From contig NZ_WWNE01000003.1 of the NCBI RefSeq assembly GCF_009909615.1, positions 1-64,000 of the forward strand: DNA of 64,000 bases. The letters are read 5' to 3'. Shown here in pieces: positions 1 through 8,707 of the stretch. The position numbers and the translations under genes are program-made. The notes beneath the pieces are model-generated. The model searched no databases. It had not been told where the DNA came from and was given only the letters and a program-made list of their open reading frames with translations. Source of the stretch: Acidiluteibacter ferrifornacis. GTDB lineage: Bacteria > Bacteroidota > Bacteroidia > Flavobacteriales_E > Vicingaceae. The stretch's first letter is position 1. Each line of letters starts with the position of its first letter.

Positions 1-1
1 C

Positions 2-35
2 AAGGAGTAATCAAAAATGATTGCTCCTTTTTTTT
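2..35 (+). terminator. Rho-independent terminator of a gene upstream of the window
   Basis: A 12-bp stem (2-13 with 18-29, one G-T wobble) and a 4-base loop are followed by a run of eight T. The T run lies on the + strand, so this ends a rightward transcript that begins outside the window. The rest of 36-146 shows nothing else I recognise. Confidence 0.75.
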
Positions 36-146
36 GTTCTAATTTTTTAAATGGAAAGTACTGACTGCATTTAAAATAGAATGAATACATTTCAGAACTG
101 ATGAACAAGCCACAAAATCATAATAAAAAGGGTGAATTTGTCCCCA

Positions 147-1181
147 CTATCCCTTCACAATTCGTTTCCGAAGCTTTCGACCAAAATTGATTGAGGGTTG
201 TTCAATAAGTGAATAGGTAAAATGCGAAAATAAAATTGTAGAACCTAAAACTAATATCACTTTAGCAAAACCACTAAAACTATCCAAAATAGTCACTCTT
301 TGTATTATAAATATCGCTAATGGATGAAACACATAAATCGAATAGCTGACTTTCCCCAGGTACTCCATTATTAGAGATGAATGCTTAAAGTGACAAATTC
401 CTATAAATAGTGATAGTCCTATAAAGTAAGACAGTGTATACTTCAACCAACTTTCATTAAACCCAAAATCATAATTATAACCTAAATAACTTATGATAGG
501 AATCAAAATGCCAAAGAATATAAAATAATAATTCGATAACTTACTAGCATAAAAACTATTACTAATTACATAATATCTGTAATAAGAGCTAAAATACATA
601 AGAGATAAGCTAAGAGGAAGAGCTAAGGGCAACTTAACGATTAATGCATTTCTAACTACAGCCATCACCAAAGAAATTAGTAAAAAAAACACCGATGTTT
701 GAAACAAGAACTTCATATTATTAAGCCTATTAAAAACAAAAGTGAGGGCAATAAGAAAGTAAAATATTAACTCCAGCTGCAAAGTCCAATAAAGACCGAT
801 AATATTCTCCACCCCAAAGAACTGCTGTAACATAGTTAAGTTTACTAACAGTTCTTTAAGAGTAAATGTACCCATTAGAATAAATCCCAAGATTGCTGAC
901 AACCAGTAAACCGGATAAAGACGAAAAAAGCGTGAGAGAACAAAACTTTTTATAGCATTCCTTCCTTCGCCCCTTATACTGTAAGGAATAACGAAACCAC
1001 TAGTTAGAAAAAAAAGGATTAAAAAGATTTTGCCTAAATCTAAATACGATTCTGTAAAACTGGCCAAAGTAATGAGATCTAAGCTTTTTTCACTAAAGGA
1101 TGCGATAGCATGCGCAAACAGCACTCCTATTGCAGCCAATCCTCTAGCACTATCTAAATACCCTAATCGCTCTTGTTTCAA
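147..1181 (-). CDS. Acyltransferase 3 family membrane protein (OafA/YrhL-like)
   Basis: Predicted integral membrane O-acyltransferase of 344 residues, the usual size for the single-domain family. The N-terminus has the family pattern LDSARGLAAIGVLFAH, with the conserved Arg (R13) and the His thought to be catalytic (H24). About ten hydrophobic segments follow, and the protein ends in a basic tail. Family members move acetyl or other acyl groups onto surface sugars, but nothing nearby shows the acceptor, so the substrate is unknown. The only possible start is TTG: an in-frame stop lies three codons upstream and no ATG is near. It stands alone, with no polysaccharide genes next to it in this window. 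Confidence 0.85.
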   Translation of the reverse strand: MKQERLGYLDSARGLAAIGVLFAHAIASFSEKSLDLITLASFTESYLDLGKIFLILFFLTSGFVIPYSIRGEGRNAIKSFVLSRFFRLYPVYWLSAILGFILMGTFTLKELLVNLTMLQQFFGVENIIGLYWTLQLELIFYFLIALTFVFNRLNNMKFLFQTSVFFLLISLVMAVVRNALIVKLPLALPLSLSLMYFSSYYRYYVISNSFYASKLSNYYFIFFGILIPIISYLGYNYDFGFNESWLKYTLSYFIGLSLFIGICHFKHSSLIMEYLGKVSYSIYVFHPLAIFIIQRVTILDSFSGFAKVILVLGSTILFSHFTYSLIEQPSINFGRKLRKRIVKG

Positions 1182-1281
1182 TTCAAATCAATTAATTTTC
1201 TAAATCTATTCTACAAACAAAAGTAATGTATTTATAAATGTTCAGATTAACATAATCCGATTCAATTGTTGATTGATTACT

Positions 1282-1317
1282 AAAAAAAGAGCCCATTCTA
1301 CCTTAGTAAAATGGGCT
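1282..1317 (-). terminator. Terminator of the leftward RND/DUF2892 operon
   Basis: Read on the minus strand, an 8-bp stem AGCCCATT/AATGGGCT (1290-1297 with 1310-1317), extended by inner TAC/GTA pairs, is followed by a T-rich run (1282-1288). It lies 25 bases after the stop of the DUF2892 gene. Confidence 0.75.
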
Positions 1318-1341
1318 TATAATACATCTTTACTTATCACA

Positions 1342-1527
1342 TTAATCTTTCACTCCTAATTTTGCTACAATCTTATCCATCAAGCACCATTTAGTAAAAG
1401 ATGATTGCAATAAATTAACTCCCACAAAGGCTGTAAACCACAACCAAGATTGATCGACATAAACAGCCAGCAACAAACTGATCAATATAAATGTACCTGC
1501 TATACCTCTAACTACTCTATTTACCAT
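1342..1527 (-). CDS. DUF2892 (YgaP-type) small inner-membrane protein
   Basis: Protein of 61 residues with two hydrophobic helices separated by a short polar turn. The pattern (N-terminal VNRVVRGIAGTFIL, then a second helix and a WCLMDKIVAKLGVKD tail) matches DUF2892, the membrane half of YgaP. DUF2892 proteins are often encoded with rhodaneses and other sulfur genes; the biochemical role of the free-standing form is not established. It is the last gene of a leftward run TolC - fusion protein - RND pump - PII-like protein - this gene, 11 bases after the preceding stop and just before a terminator. It would therefore share the Crp/Fnr-type site ahead of the TolC gene. Confidence 0.8.
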   Translation of the reverse strand: MVNRVVRGIAGTFILISLLLAVYVDQSWLWFTAFVGVNLLQSSFTKWCLMDKIVAKLGVKD

Positions 1528-1538
1528 TTTTTTGAATT

Positions 1539-1844
1539 TTATATACTACGTTCTATCGGCACTACTACCGCTTTTATTGGATTATTCGTTTCAATATTTT
1601 GATTAAATTCTGCAATCAGTTCAAACAAATGATTAATCTTTATATCATCTGTAAAGGAGAAAAACAAATTCGACTCTGCTCCCGACTTTTCACTAGGAAA
1701 CCAACTAGAAGACATCATCGTAGAAGGCGCGTTTTTATAGCCGTCAATATCTGATTCGCTGTAATTTTCAATCTTAGCTTGCTTGAATAATTTCATCACT
1801 TTTTCGTGGTAATCTTCTACCACTGTCACGATTAATAATTTCAT
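1539..1844 (-). CDS. PII-like (ferredoxin-like fold) small protein of the RND operon
   Basis: Soluble protein of 101 residues without signal peptide. It begins with a beta strand MKLLIVTVV, has a helix, a Ser/Met-rich loop near residues 42-55 and a C-terminal strand KAVVVPIE. That beta-alpha-beta-beta-alpha-beta order and length resemble PII-like/CutA-like trimeric proteins, and such genes occur beside RND pumps. I infer a cytoplasmic sensor or accessory of the pump; no binding residue can be assigned. It lies 14 bases after the RND gene and 11 before the DUF2892 gene, so it is almost certainly cotranscribed. The family call is by pattern only, so moderate confidence. Confidence 0.55.
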   Translation of the reverse strand: MKLLIVTVVEDYHEKVMKLFKQAKIENYSESDIDGYKNAPSTMMSSSWFPSEKSGAESNLFFSFTDDIKINHLFELIAEFNQNIETNNPIKAVVVPIERSI

Positions 1845-1858
1845 CTTTACCTCCTTTT

Positions 1859-4800
1859 TTAATTGATGTGATTTTTACGTTCTATCATATAGTAAACCAA
1901 TGGCACTACTAACAATGTCAATACAGTAGAAACAATGGTTCCACCCATTAGAGAAATCGCCAAACCTTGGAATATGGGATCAAATAGGATAACGAATGCA
2001 CCAATAACTACTGTTCCAGCAGTTAACAAAATCGGTGTCGTCCTTACCGCTCCTGCTTCAATTACTGCTTGCTTCAAACCCACCCCATCTTCCAATCGGA
2101 TATTGATAAAATCGATCAACAGAACGGAGTTTCGAACCATAATTCCGGCGAGAGCAATCATTCCGATGAATGAAGTAGCAGTAAAAAATGCATCCATCAT
2201 CCAGTGCCCTAAAACTATCCCAACTAACGATAATGGAATCGCCACCATCATTACAATTGGTGCTTTAAAGTTTTGGAACCATCCTACAATTAAAATGTAA
2301 ATCATAACAATAACTCCTAAGAATGCAATTCCCAAATCGCGAAATACTTCCAAAGTAATCTGCCATTCTCCATCCCATTTTACTGTAAAATCCTCATTAC
2401 TTCCAGGCTGAGAAATGTATAGTTCATTGATCCCATAGCCTGCAGGCAGATCCATTTCTTTTAATTTTTCCTCCATCCCAAGAATCGCATAAACTGGACT
2501 TTCTAACTCTCCCGCCATATCGGCCAAAACATACACCACTCTTTGTTGATTCTTTCTATAAATCGCCTTGTCCGCAATTTTCTCCTTTATTTCTACCAAA
2601 TCACCAATACTTACCATGGCTCCTTGATTAGACTTCACCTCCAACTGAGTCACTTCCTGTATGGTAGACTTTTCCTTAGGTGCTAAGGCCAAGATAATTC
2701 CAACTTGATCCGCAGCATTCTCATCGTATAGCATAGACACTGCTCGGTTTGAAAGCGCCATATTCATGGTGTATACCACTTGCTGAGGAGCTACACCATA
2801 AAGCATTGCCTTTTCTCTGTTCACTATTAATTCGTAGGCTGTTTGATCGGCTTCTACCATCCAATCCACATCCACCACATCGGTGGTGTTTTCCAAAATT
2901 GCTTTCACTTGGTTGGCTACTTTTATCTGCTCCCCATAATCAGGACCATAAATCTCAGCTACAATCGTAGACAATACGGGAGGCCCTGGCGGAACTTCTA
3001 CTACCTTTACATTTGCATTATATTTCTTAGCAATTTCTTGAATATAAGGCCTAAACGCACTTGCTATTTCATGACTCTGAGCTGACCGATCGTGTTTATC
3101 CGTCAAGTTCACCTGAATATCAGCAACATTACTTCCTCTACGCACATCATAATGACGAACCAAACCGTTGAACGTAATAGGCGCCGAAGTTCCAACATAG
3201 CTTTGGTAATTCACAACCTCTGGTCGTGTAGATAAAAATTGTGCAATTTCCTTCGCTACTAAATCAGTTCGCTCTAAAGTTGTGCCCTCTGGCATATCAA
3301 TCACCACTTGAAATTCATTCTTATTATCAAATGGCAACATTTTTACAGCAACCGTCTTAGTAAAGAATAAGGCTACTGAACCTAACAATAGCAAAGCCGT
3401 AAATCCTAAGAAACCCCAACGTTTGGCTTTATTTTCAATCAATGGTTTTTCAAAGCGTTCGTAAATTCTGTAAATAAATGTGTCAGATATTTCTTTTTCT
3501 GGTGCTTTTTCCTTGCCATCTTTCGGCTCCTTTTCTTGTAAGAAAATGTAACCCAAATAAGGCGTAATAGTCAATGCGACAAACAAAGATAGAATCATGG
3601 CGATAGAAGCCCCAATTGGCATAGGCGACATATATGGCCCCATCAATCCAGAAACAAAAGCCATCGGCAATACAGACGCAATCACGGTAAACGTAGCCAA
3701 AATAGTAGGGTTTCCTACTTCATTAATGGCATACAATGCTGCTTGCTTAAACGGCAATCGCTTCATTTTAAAGTGACGGTGCATGTTCTCCGCAATAATA
3801 ATGGAATCATCCACAACAATACCAGTCACAAACACCAAGGCAAAAAGCGTAATTCTATTTAAGGTGTAATCCAATAAATAGTAACTCAATAATGTCAATG
3901 CAAACGTTACGGGAACGGATAAAAACACCACCAATCCACCTCTCCAGCCCATGGCCAACATTACTACAATGGTTACAGCCACAATGGCGCCTATTAAGTG
4001 CATTAGCAATTCCGACACTTTCTGAGAAGCTGTTTCTCCGTAATTTCGAGTGACCTCCACAAATACGTCATTTGGAATCAACGTCGCCTTTAATCCTTCT
4101 ACTTTATCTAAAATAACATCTGCAATTTTCATGGCATCAGCTCCTTTTCGCTTAGCGATAGAAAGCGTAACCGCTGGATACTCCGATGGAAAATCAGCCG
4201 TTTTTGCACTTGCTTGACCAAATCCTAACTGTACATAGTTAACCGGAATTTCAGGGCCATCAACCACCTCAGCTACTTGCTTTAAGTAAATCGGCTGATT
4301 TTGCTGAACACCTATGACCAAATTTTCTACATCTTCTACTGTCGATAAGAATAATCCAGTTTCCACAGTGAATTCCCGATCATTTTTAGTGATGTTTCCG
4401 CTACTCAATTGCTGATTGTTTGCTTTTAGCATTTCTGCTACACCCAAAAAATCTAAACCTGAAGCAGCCAATTTAGCCGGATTCAACACTACTCTCATTT
4501 CTCGGTTTCTTCCACCAATTAAATGCGTCGCAGAAACATCATTCACCTTTTTGATTTCATCGTTCAGCTCCTGTGCGATCTGTTTGATTTGATAATCGTC
4601 ATAGTTTTCGCTCCAAAGCGTTAAGCTCAACATCGGCACATCATCAATAGATCTCGCTTTCACTAATGGCATGGTGACACCTTTTGGCAGCTCATTCATG
4701 TGCTTGTTCATCTCGGTATACAACTTCACGAAAGATCGCTCAATGTCTTCTCCCACATAAAACTGCACAATGATCATGGCTTGCTCTTTCATAGAAGTGG

Positions 4801-5059
4801 AGTACACATACTCAACACCTTTGATATTAGAAATCATTTTTTCTAATGGTTGAGCCACCCTCGATTCTACTTCCTCAGGGCTTGCCCCTGGGTAACCAAT
4901 AAAAATATCGGCCATGGCCACATCAATCTGTGGCTCTTCCTCTCTTGGTATCAGAAAGGAACTGTAAACCCCAACCACCATAAATACGACCATCAACAAC
5001 ACTGTTAACTTAGAGTTGATGAATACCTTGGCGATTCTACCTGCTAATCCTTCTTTCAT
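1859..5059 (-). CDS. RND-family efflux pump, inner-membrane permease subunit
   Basis: Proton-driven RND permease of 1066 residues, full length. TM1 lies at residues 15-36, followed by the PREEEPQID segment and first periplasmic loop; TM2-TM6 begin near 350. The proton-relay Asp pair is in TM4 (GIVVDDSI, D417-D418). The second half repeats the plan (helix near 550, large loop, last helices from about 945). The double Asp and the general sequence fit the AcrB/MdtB-like (HAE) side of the superfamily, not the metal-exporting HME type seen later in this window. It lies 21 bases after its fusion-protein gene and two genes after its TolC. Substrate unknown; the shared regulatory site with sulfur genes suggests a physiological toxicant and not necessarily an antibiotic. 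Confidence 0.92.
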   Translation of the reverse strand: MKEGLAGRIAKVFINSKLTVLLMVVFMVVGVYSSFLIPREEEPQIDVAMADIFIGYPGASPEEVESRVAQPLEKMISNIKGVEYVYSTSMKEQAMIIVQFYVGEDIERSFVKLYTEMNKHMNELPKGVTMPLVKARSIDDVPMLSLTLWSENYDDYQIKQIAQELNDEIKKVNDVSATHLIGGRNREMRVVLNPAKLAASGLDFLGVAEMLKANNQQLSSGNITKNDREFTVETGLFLSTVEDVENLVIGVQQNQPIYLKQVAEVVDGPEIPVNYVQLGFGQASAKTADFPSEYPAVTLSIAKRKGADAMKIADVILDKVEGLKATLIPNDVFVEVTRNYGETASQKVSELLMHLIGAIVAVTIVVMLAMGWRGGLVVFLSVPVTFALTLLSYYLLDYTLNRITLFALVFVTGIVVDDSIIIAENMHRHFKMKRLPFKQAALYAINEVGNPTILATFTVIASVLPMAFVSGLMGPYMSPMPIGASIAMILSLFVALTITPYLGYIFLQEKEPKDGKEKAPEKEISDTFIYRIYERFEKPLIENKAKRWGFLGFTALLLLGSVALFFTKTVAVKMLPFDNKNEFQVVIDMPEGTTLERTDLVAKEIAQFLSTRPEVVNYQSYVGTSAPITFNGLVRHYDVRRGSNVADIQVNLTDKHDRSAQSHEIASAFRPYIQEIAKKYNANVKVVEVPPGPPVLSTIVAEIYGPDYGEQIKVANQVKAILENTTDVVDVDWMVEADQTAYELIVNREKAMLYGVAPQQVVYTMNMALSNRAVSMLYDENAADQVGIILALAPKEKSTIQEVTQLEVKSNQGAMVSIGDLVEIKEKIADKAIYRKNQQRVVYVLADMAGELESPVYAILGMEEKLKEMDLPAGYGINELYISQPGSNEDFTVKWDGEWQITLEVFRDLGIAFLGVIVMIYILIVGWFQNFKAPIVMMVAIPLSLVGIVLGHWMMDAFFTATSFIGMIALAGIMVRNSVLLIDFINIRLEDGVGLKQAVIEAGAVRTTPILLTAGTVVIGAFVILFDPIFQGLAISLMGGTIVSTVLTLLVVPLVYYMIERKNHIN

Positions 5060-5080
5060 CTTTTCGTTCTTTTCTGATTA

Positions 5081-6160
5081 TTAATAAACAACAGGTGCTC
5101 CGTTGTATAATTTACTTTCCGCTGACAAAATCAATTGCTCTCCAGCCGAAAGTCCTGATAAAACCTCTACATGGTCACCTGTCTTTTGCCCCAACTTCAA
5201 CCACCTTAAAATAGCCGTATTACTTTGGCTTACAGTATAAACTCCAGACAACTGACCTCTCGACACTATAGCTGATTGAGGAATCATTACCACCGAATTA
5301 GTCGTAACCTCACTTTTAACTCCAACACCCACTGTTGCAAACATTCCTGATCGTAGTGCTCTACTTTCCTCTGTAATTGAGACGCGTATAGCGTATTGTC
5401 CACCTGTATTTTTTGAAGAACTACTCACTTCGGTTACTATTCCTTTTAAGGCCGAATTGATGGAATTAATGTGCACCACTACCTCAGCACCTTGCTTCAC
5501 TAGTTGAATCTGATTTTCAGGAACCATTGCCGAAACTTCCATTTTACCTGGTTGTTCAATCGCTAACAAAGGCATTCCCGGATTGGCCATATCACCTGCT
5601 TCGATAAATCGGTTAGTAATTACACCATCAAAAGGTGCCGTTAAATTCACATATTGCAATTGTGCATTCACTTCACTTTGCTGTTGCTTTGCACCTTCCA
5701 ATTGCGATTTCATCATTTCATATCGTGTCGTCATGTCGTCCATTTCCTTTTGAGAAATACTGTTCGACTTCATCAAACTTTGAAATCTTTTGTAATCTTT
5801 CTCTGCATTTTCAAACCCCGCTTTCGCAGCAGCAATAGCAGCTTTCACTTGCGCACTTTTAGCTTGTAAATCAGCATTATTGATTACCATCAACAATTGC
5901 CCTTTTTTAACTTCATCGCCTACCTTCACGTTTACTTTATCCACAAATCCCATCATTCGGGTGCTGATGTTCGCACTGTTGGCAGCAGTTACTTTTCCAT
6001 TAAAATTGATTGTTGCTATTCCATCAGGATTAGCTACACTTAACACTTCTACCTTCACCGGGTCTTGTGCTACTACAGTGGTTGTTTCTTCCTTTGTTCC
6101 ACAGCCATAAATTGAAATTCCAGTCAATGCAATGGCAGCTATTGTTATCTTCGTTTTCAT
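5081..6160 (-). CDS. RND periplasmic adaptor (membrane-fusion) lipoprotein
   Basis: Adaptor linking the RND permease to TolC. Starting at the ATG at 6160 gives 359 residues; the longer reading begins with TTG and adds four residues before the signal sequence. The signal ends in a lipobox with C20 (ISIYGC), so a lipoprotein. Next come the first half of the lipoyl/barrel-sandwich domain, an Ala/Gln-rich alpha-helical hairpin (about 100-160), the second lipoyl half (NLTAPFDGVI), then beta-barrel and membrane-proximal domains. TolC gene upstream and RND gene downstream make a complete tripartite pump. Confidence 0.9.
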   Translation of the reverse strand: MKTKITIAAIALTGISIYGCGTKEETTTVVAQDPVKVEVLSVANPDGIATINFNGKVTAANSANISTRMMGFVDKVNVKVGDEVKKGQLLMVINNADLQAKSAQVKAAIAAAKAGFENAEKDYKRFQSLMKSNSISQKEMDDMTTRYEMMKSQLEGAKQQQSEVNAQLQYVNLTAPFDGVITNRFIEAGDMANPGMPLLAIEQPGKMEVSAMVPENQIQLVKQGAEVVVHINSINSALKGIVTEVSSSSKNTGGQYAIRVSITEESRALRSGMFATVGVGVKSEVTTNSVVMIPQSAIVSRGQLSGVYTVSQSNTAILRWLKLGQKTGDHVEVLSGLSAGEQLILSAESKLYNGAPVVY

Positions 6161-6240
6161 ATTTTGATTCAATTATTTCTTATACCGATTAAAACGTTAA
6201 GACTATTGTTATTAAAATTATATATTGGCTTCCTTAACGG

Positions 6241-7557
6241 TTAGTTGGTATCAGTTAAGAATGCAAGTGTTGATTGAGCCATATTGTAGGAAAATATGGA
6301 CTGATAATAGGCCAATTGCATTTGTGCATATTGTGTTTCTGCCATTAACAAGTCGGTTGTTTTCTCCAACCCTTCCTTAAATCTGTTGGTTCGAATTCTC
6401 AATACCTCCTTAGCTTGTTGCTCTGCCAATTGGGCTGTTTCAAACTGTCGTTTAGCATCTGCTAATTGTCGCTTCGCTTGATTAATTTCCAATTCACTTT
6501 TAGCCACATATTGCTCAAACTCTAGGTCCGCTTTTTGACTATTCGCCCCACTTTGTTTCGTTTTTCCGAATCGCTTAGCACCTTCAAAAACAGTCCAACT
6601 CAATTGCGCCCCTAATAAATAGCCATTTGCACTCGCATTAAACAATTGATCGTCGTATAATTGGTAACTACCAAAAGCATTCAATCTTGGTAAAAAGCTC
6701 ATTTTATCCGACAGGTACATTTTTTTATAGGCTTCTGACGCTAAACTCATCGCTTGAATATCTGCCCGACTTTCAGACAATTGCAACCCTGAAGATTCTG
6801 TCAACTGTATGGTTAAAGAATCCGACGGTAGGTAAACCGCTTCAATTGGTTCATTCATGATAAAACCCAAATAGTCGGAAGCATTTTGCAATTGCGATTC
6901 TGCCAGACTCAATTGATTTTTTAATTGGTTGACTTGAATTTCAACTGATAAAAAATCGGCTTGCTGCATGTAGCCAGCCTCTAAATTATCTTTGGCTACT
7001 TTTTTATTGGCTTCTGCTGTAGCGACTGCTTGCTGCATTACTGCGACAGCTTTGTGTGCCAATTGTAGTTGCATATAAGCCTTATCCACCTCTAGGTGTA
7101 TGTGATCAATTGATCGATCCCACTGCAATTTGGTGGCTTGCATTTGCATTTTTGCCGCTTGGCGCTGATAAAAACCATCTACATTGATGAGTGGTTGTTC
7201 AAAAGCAATGTTGGTTGCGTAATTCTCTGTTTGATCAGGATCATTTAATAATGCTGGATTAAAATCTGCAGCAGTCAGAACCTCTTGATTCAGCTTAGAA
7301 CCAAATGCCATTAAGGGGTTGGTAGTTACCATTGCAGTGTGAGAAACTGAAATAGTAGGAAGAACCACCGCATTGGCTTGGCTAAAACCTGCCTTTGAAC
7401 TGTTGTAATTCTGTTCTGCTATTTTGATGGAACTGTTTTGTGCATCTACTTTTGTGAGCACTTCAGCTTTCGTGATTGGAATTCGCTCTGCCGACTGAGC
7501 AAAGAGCCCTATCGAAGCAATTCCAAATGACCATAACAATATGTGTTTTTTCATCAT
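6241..7557 (-). CDS. TolC-family outer-membrane efflux protein
   Basis: Outer-membrane channel of a tripartite pump, 438 residues. A signal peptide ends near FAQS (about residue 21). Two repeated OEP halves follow, rich in long Gln/Ala/Leu coiled-coil helices (about 120-230 and 330-420), with a beta segment near 280-310. Two ATG codons stand in tandem at the start (7557 and 7554). First gene of the operon TolC - adaptor - RND - PII-like - DUF2892. A Crp/Fnr-type palindrome and a near-consensus -7 box lie immediately upstream (7574-7618), so this promoter probably drives the whole unit. Confidence 0.9.
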   Translation of the reverse strand: MMKKHILLWSFGIASIGLFAQSAERIPITKAEVLTKVDAQNSSIKIAEQNYNSSKAGFSQANAVVLPTISVSHTAMVTTNPLMAFGSKLNQEVLTAADFNPALLNDPDQTENYATNIAFEQPLINVDGFYQRQAAKMQMQATKLQWDRSIDHIHLEVDKAYMQLQLAHKAVAVMQQAVATAEANKKVAKDNLEAGYMQQADFLSVEIQVNQLKNQLSLAESQLQNASDYLGFIMNEPIEAVYLPSDSLTIQLTESSGLQLSESRADIQAMSLASEAYKKMYLSDKMSFLPRLNAFGSYQLYDDQLFNASANGYLLGAQLSWTVFEGAKRFGKTKQSGANSQKADLEFEQYVAKSELEINQAKRQLADAKRQFETAQLAEQQAKEVLRIRTNRFKEGLEKTTDLLMAETQYAQMQLAYYQSIFSYNMAQSTLAFLTDTN

Positions 7558-7573
7558 AAAATAAATTATGATG

Positions 7574-7618
7574 CAAAGTTGCGACGAAGTGCAGGGGGAA
7601 GTCAGTAACCTTTGTTAC
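7574..7618 (-). promoter_or_regulatory. Crp/Fnr-type site plus -7 box of the TolC-RND operon (site A)
   Basis: The palindrome GTAACCTTTGTTAC covers 7605-7618. On the minus strand the -7 box CAACTTTG (consensus TAnnTTTG, one mismatch) covers 7581-7574, followed by a short leader to the ATG at 7557. Site centre to last base of the box is 37.5 bp, which would put the site near -42. The same arrangement recurs four more times in this window. Confidence 0.7.
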
Positions 7619-7658
7619 CGTGGAGGAAGATTTGTTGGGAATGGGGATTAGATTATCT

Positions 7659-7883
7659 TTATGGGTACCTAAATAGTAAATAGGTTGCGATTCCAAATAT
7701 GAAACAAGTTGAAATTATAACATATACGATAAAGGCCTTTTTAGGAAAACTTATTTTTAACTGCTCACTCATATATGGTTTTAAAATGAGTTCTATTACC
7801 CAGCCCAAAGTATAAACCACATTCATGCCAAATCCGATAACTAAATAAACAAGATCTCCCACCACAATATCACCTCGTACCAT
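7659..7883 (-). CDS. Small two-helix membrane protein, function unknown
   Basis: A 74-residue reading frame with ATG start. Two hydrophobic stretches (about 8-33 and 48-70) are separated by a polar, Lys-containing loop, and the protein ends RYP. I do not recognise a family. The strong helix pattern and lack of a better frame here favour a real gene. It ends 102 bases before the TolC start but before the regulatory site, so it is not part of that operon. Codon use is AT-rich like its neighbours. It could instead be a fragment of a longer lost protein. Confidence 0.4.
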   Translation of the reverse strand: MVRGDIVVGDLVYLVIGFGMNVVYTLGWVIELILKPYMSEQLKISFPKKAFIVYVIISTCFIFGIATYLLFRYP

Positions 7884-7928
7884 TTCCTATCTGGTCTAGT
7901 AATTTTAAGAATATCCATATTTACTTTA

Positions 7929-8312
7929 TTATTCTTTAAGTCTATTAAAATCGGGAAATCTTGGCCAAAACTCGATCAAAACACTATTTCCAACCTCATA
8001 CTTAATATCTCTAGAATCTCCTAAATAAGACTTTTCCTTTACCATAAACTTATATGAATATGAAAATAGTCTTGTGTTATTTCCTTTGTAGTTTTTCTTA
8101 TTGATTATCAATCCCTTTTCCGATTCAGAATAATAGTTCAAAATATAGTTCTTAAACTCTCCATTAATTCCAATAAAACTAAAGTATAAGAGCACACCAA
8201 AAAATGAAATAATTAACCCTCTTTCAGAAAAATACTTAATAAATCTTCTCACTTTATTAGTTCTAATTTCATTTCCGAAGATAAGAGATAAAATAATAAA
8301 ATATAATCCCAA
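7929..8312 (-). CDS. Small membrane protein, possibly N-terminally truncated
   Basis: A 127-residue frame with a hydrophobic N-terminus (1-14), a second membrane segment (about 33-50), then a soluble domain whose strand pattern (FSYSYKFMVKEKSYLGDS) recalls the DUF3592 style of exposed beta domain; that resemblance is weak. The only start codon is TTG. The frame is open eight codons further upstream without ATG or GTG and then meets a stop, so the gene may be the tail of a decayed longer gene. Base composition is markedly AT-rich. Function unknown. Confidence 0.4.
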   Translation of the reverse strand: MGLYFIILSLIFGNEIRTNKVRRFIKYFSERGLIISFFGVLLYFSFIGINGEFKNYILNYYSESEKGLIINKKNYKGNNTRLFSYSYKFMVKEKSYLGDSRDIKYEVGNSVLIEFWPRFPDFNRLKE

Positions 8313-8355
8313 ACAGACCCGCTCAACATTTTTACCTTAAATCTGTTACAATACT

Positions 8356-8553
8356 ATGAGAAATTTAGCCATAATAACAAGCCTATCATTAACGGTATTA
8401 CTTTTCATCGTAATGACGCCAACATTAAACATTAGTTTTAACCTGATTTACTTGTTATTCATTGCGGGGAATGGAGTATTTGTCTATTTGGTCTATAAAA
8501 TTCTAAAAGACGGAAAACCTTCTTCTAAGAAGTTTGATGAAGGTAATTGGTAG
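8356..8553 (+). CDS. Small conserved Bacteroidota membrane protein
   Basis: A 65-residue protein with two hydrophobic helices (about 4-24 and 29-47) and a polar C-terminal tail VYKILKDGKPSSKKFDEGNW. The tail pattern (VYKxLKDGKPSxKxFDE) is one I recognise from small unnamed membrane proteins of Bacteroidota; no function is known to me. ATG start. It stands alone, divergent from the preceding frame and followed by a repeat-bearing gap. Confidence 0.6.
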   Translation: MRNLAIITSLSLTVLLFIVMTPTLNISFNLIYLLFIAGNGVFVYLVYKILKDGKPSSKKFDEGNW

Positions 8554-8598
8554 AGGATACATCCAAGTAATTATTACTCAAATTTCCAAACTTTTAAC

Positions 8599-8640
8599 CG
8601 CAAAGGGACACAAAGAAAAAGGCGCAAAGGACACAAAGAA
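8599..8640. repeat. Tandem intergenic repeat of CGCAAAGG(G)ACACAAAGAA
   Basis: Two near-identical units, 8599-8617 and 8623-8640, separated by a short A/G-rich spacer. The second lacks one G. Motifs of the form CGCAAAGG followed by CAAAGA are, from memory, frequent intergenic repeats in Bacteroidota genomes. Here they lie in the 154-base gap between a small membrane protein and the end of the cytochrome gene; no coding role. Confidence 0.6.
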
Positions 8641-8707
8641 TGGATAACGCAGTCAATAATAATTGTTATATCGATCAATTGCTAGATTAATTAATTCATT
8701 AATAAAA

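Noticed and set aside
1859-5059. Classification of the first RND pump as a heavy-metal (CusA) pump
   Set aside because: TM4 has the DD pair and GIVVDDS motif of the drug/HAE side, and the length and sequence differ from the CusA-type protein at 20827.
6161-6240. A separate promoter before the adaptor gene
   Set aside because: No TAnnTTTG box or Crp/Fnr-type palindrome was seen in this 80-base gap; readthrough from the TolC promoter is simpler.
7463-7696. A 77-codon leftward frame covering the start of the TolC gene
   Set aside because: It overlaps a well-supported signal peptide in another frame and contains the promoter and regulatory site A; no coding features.
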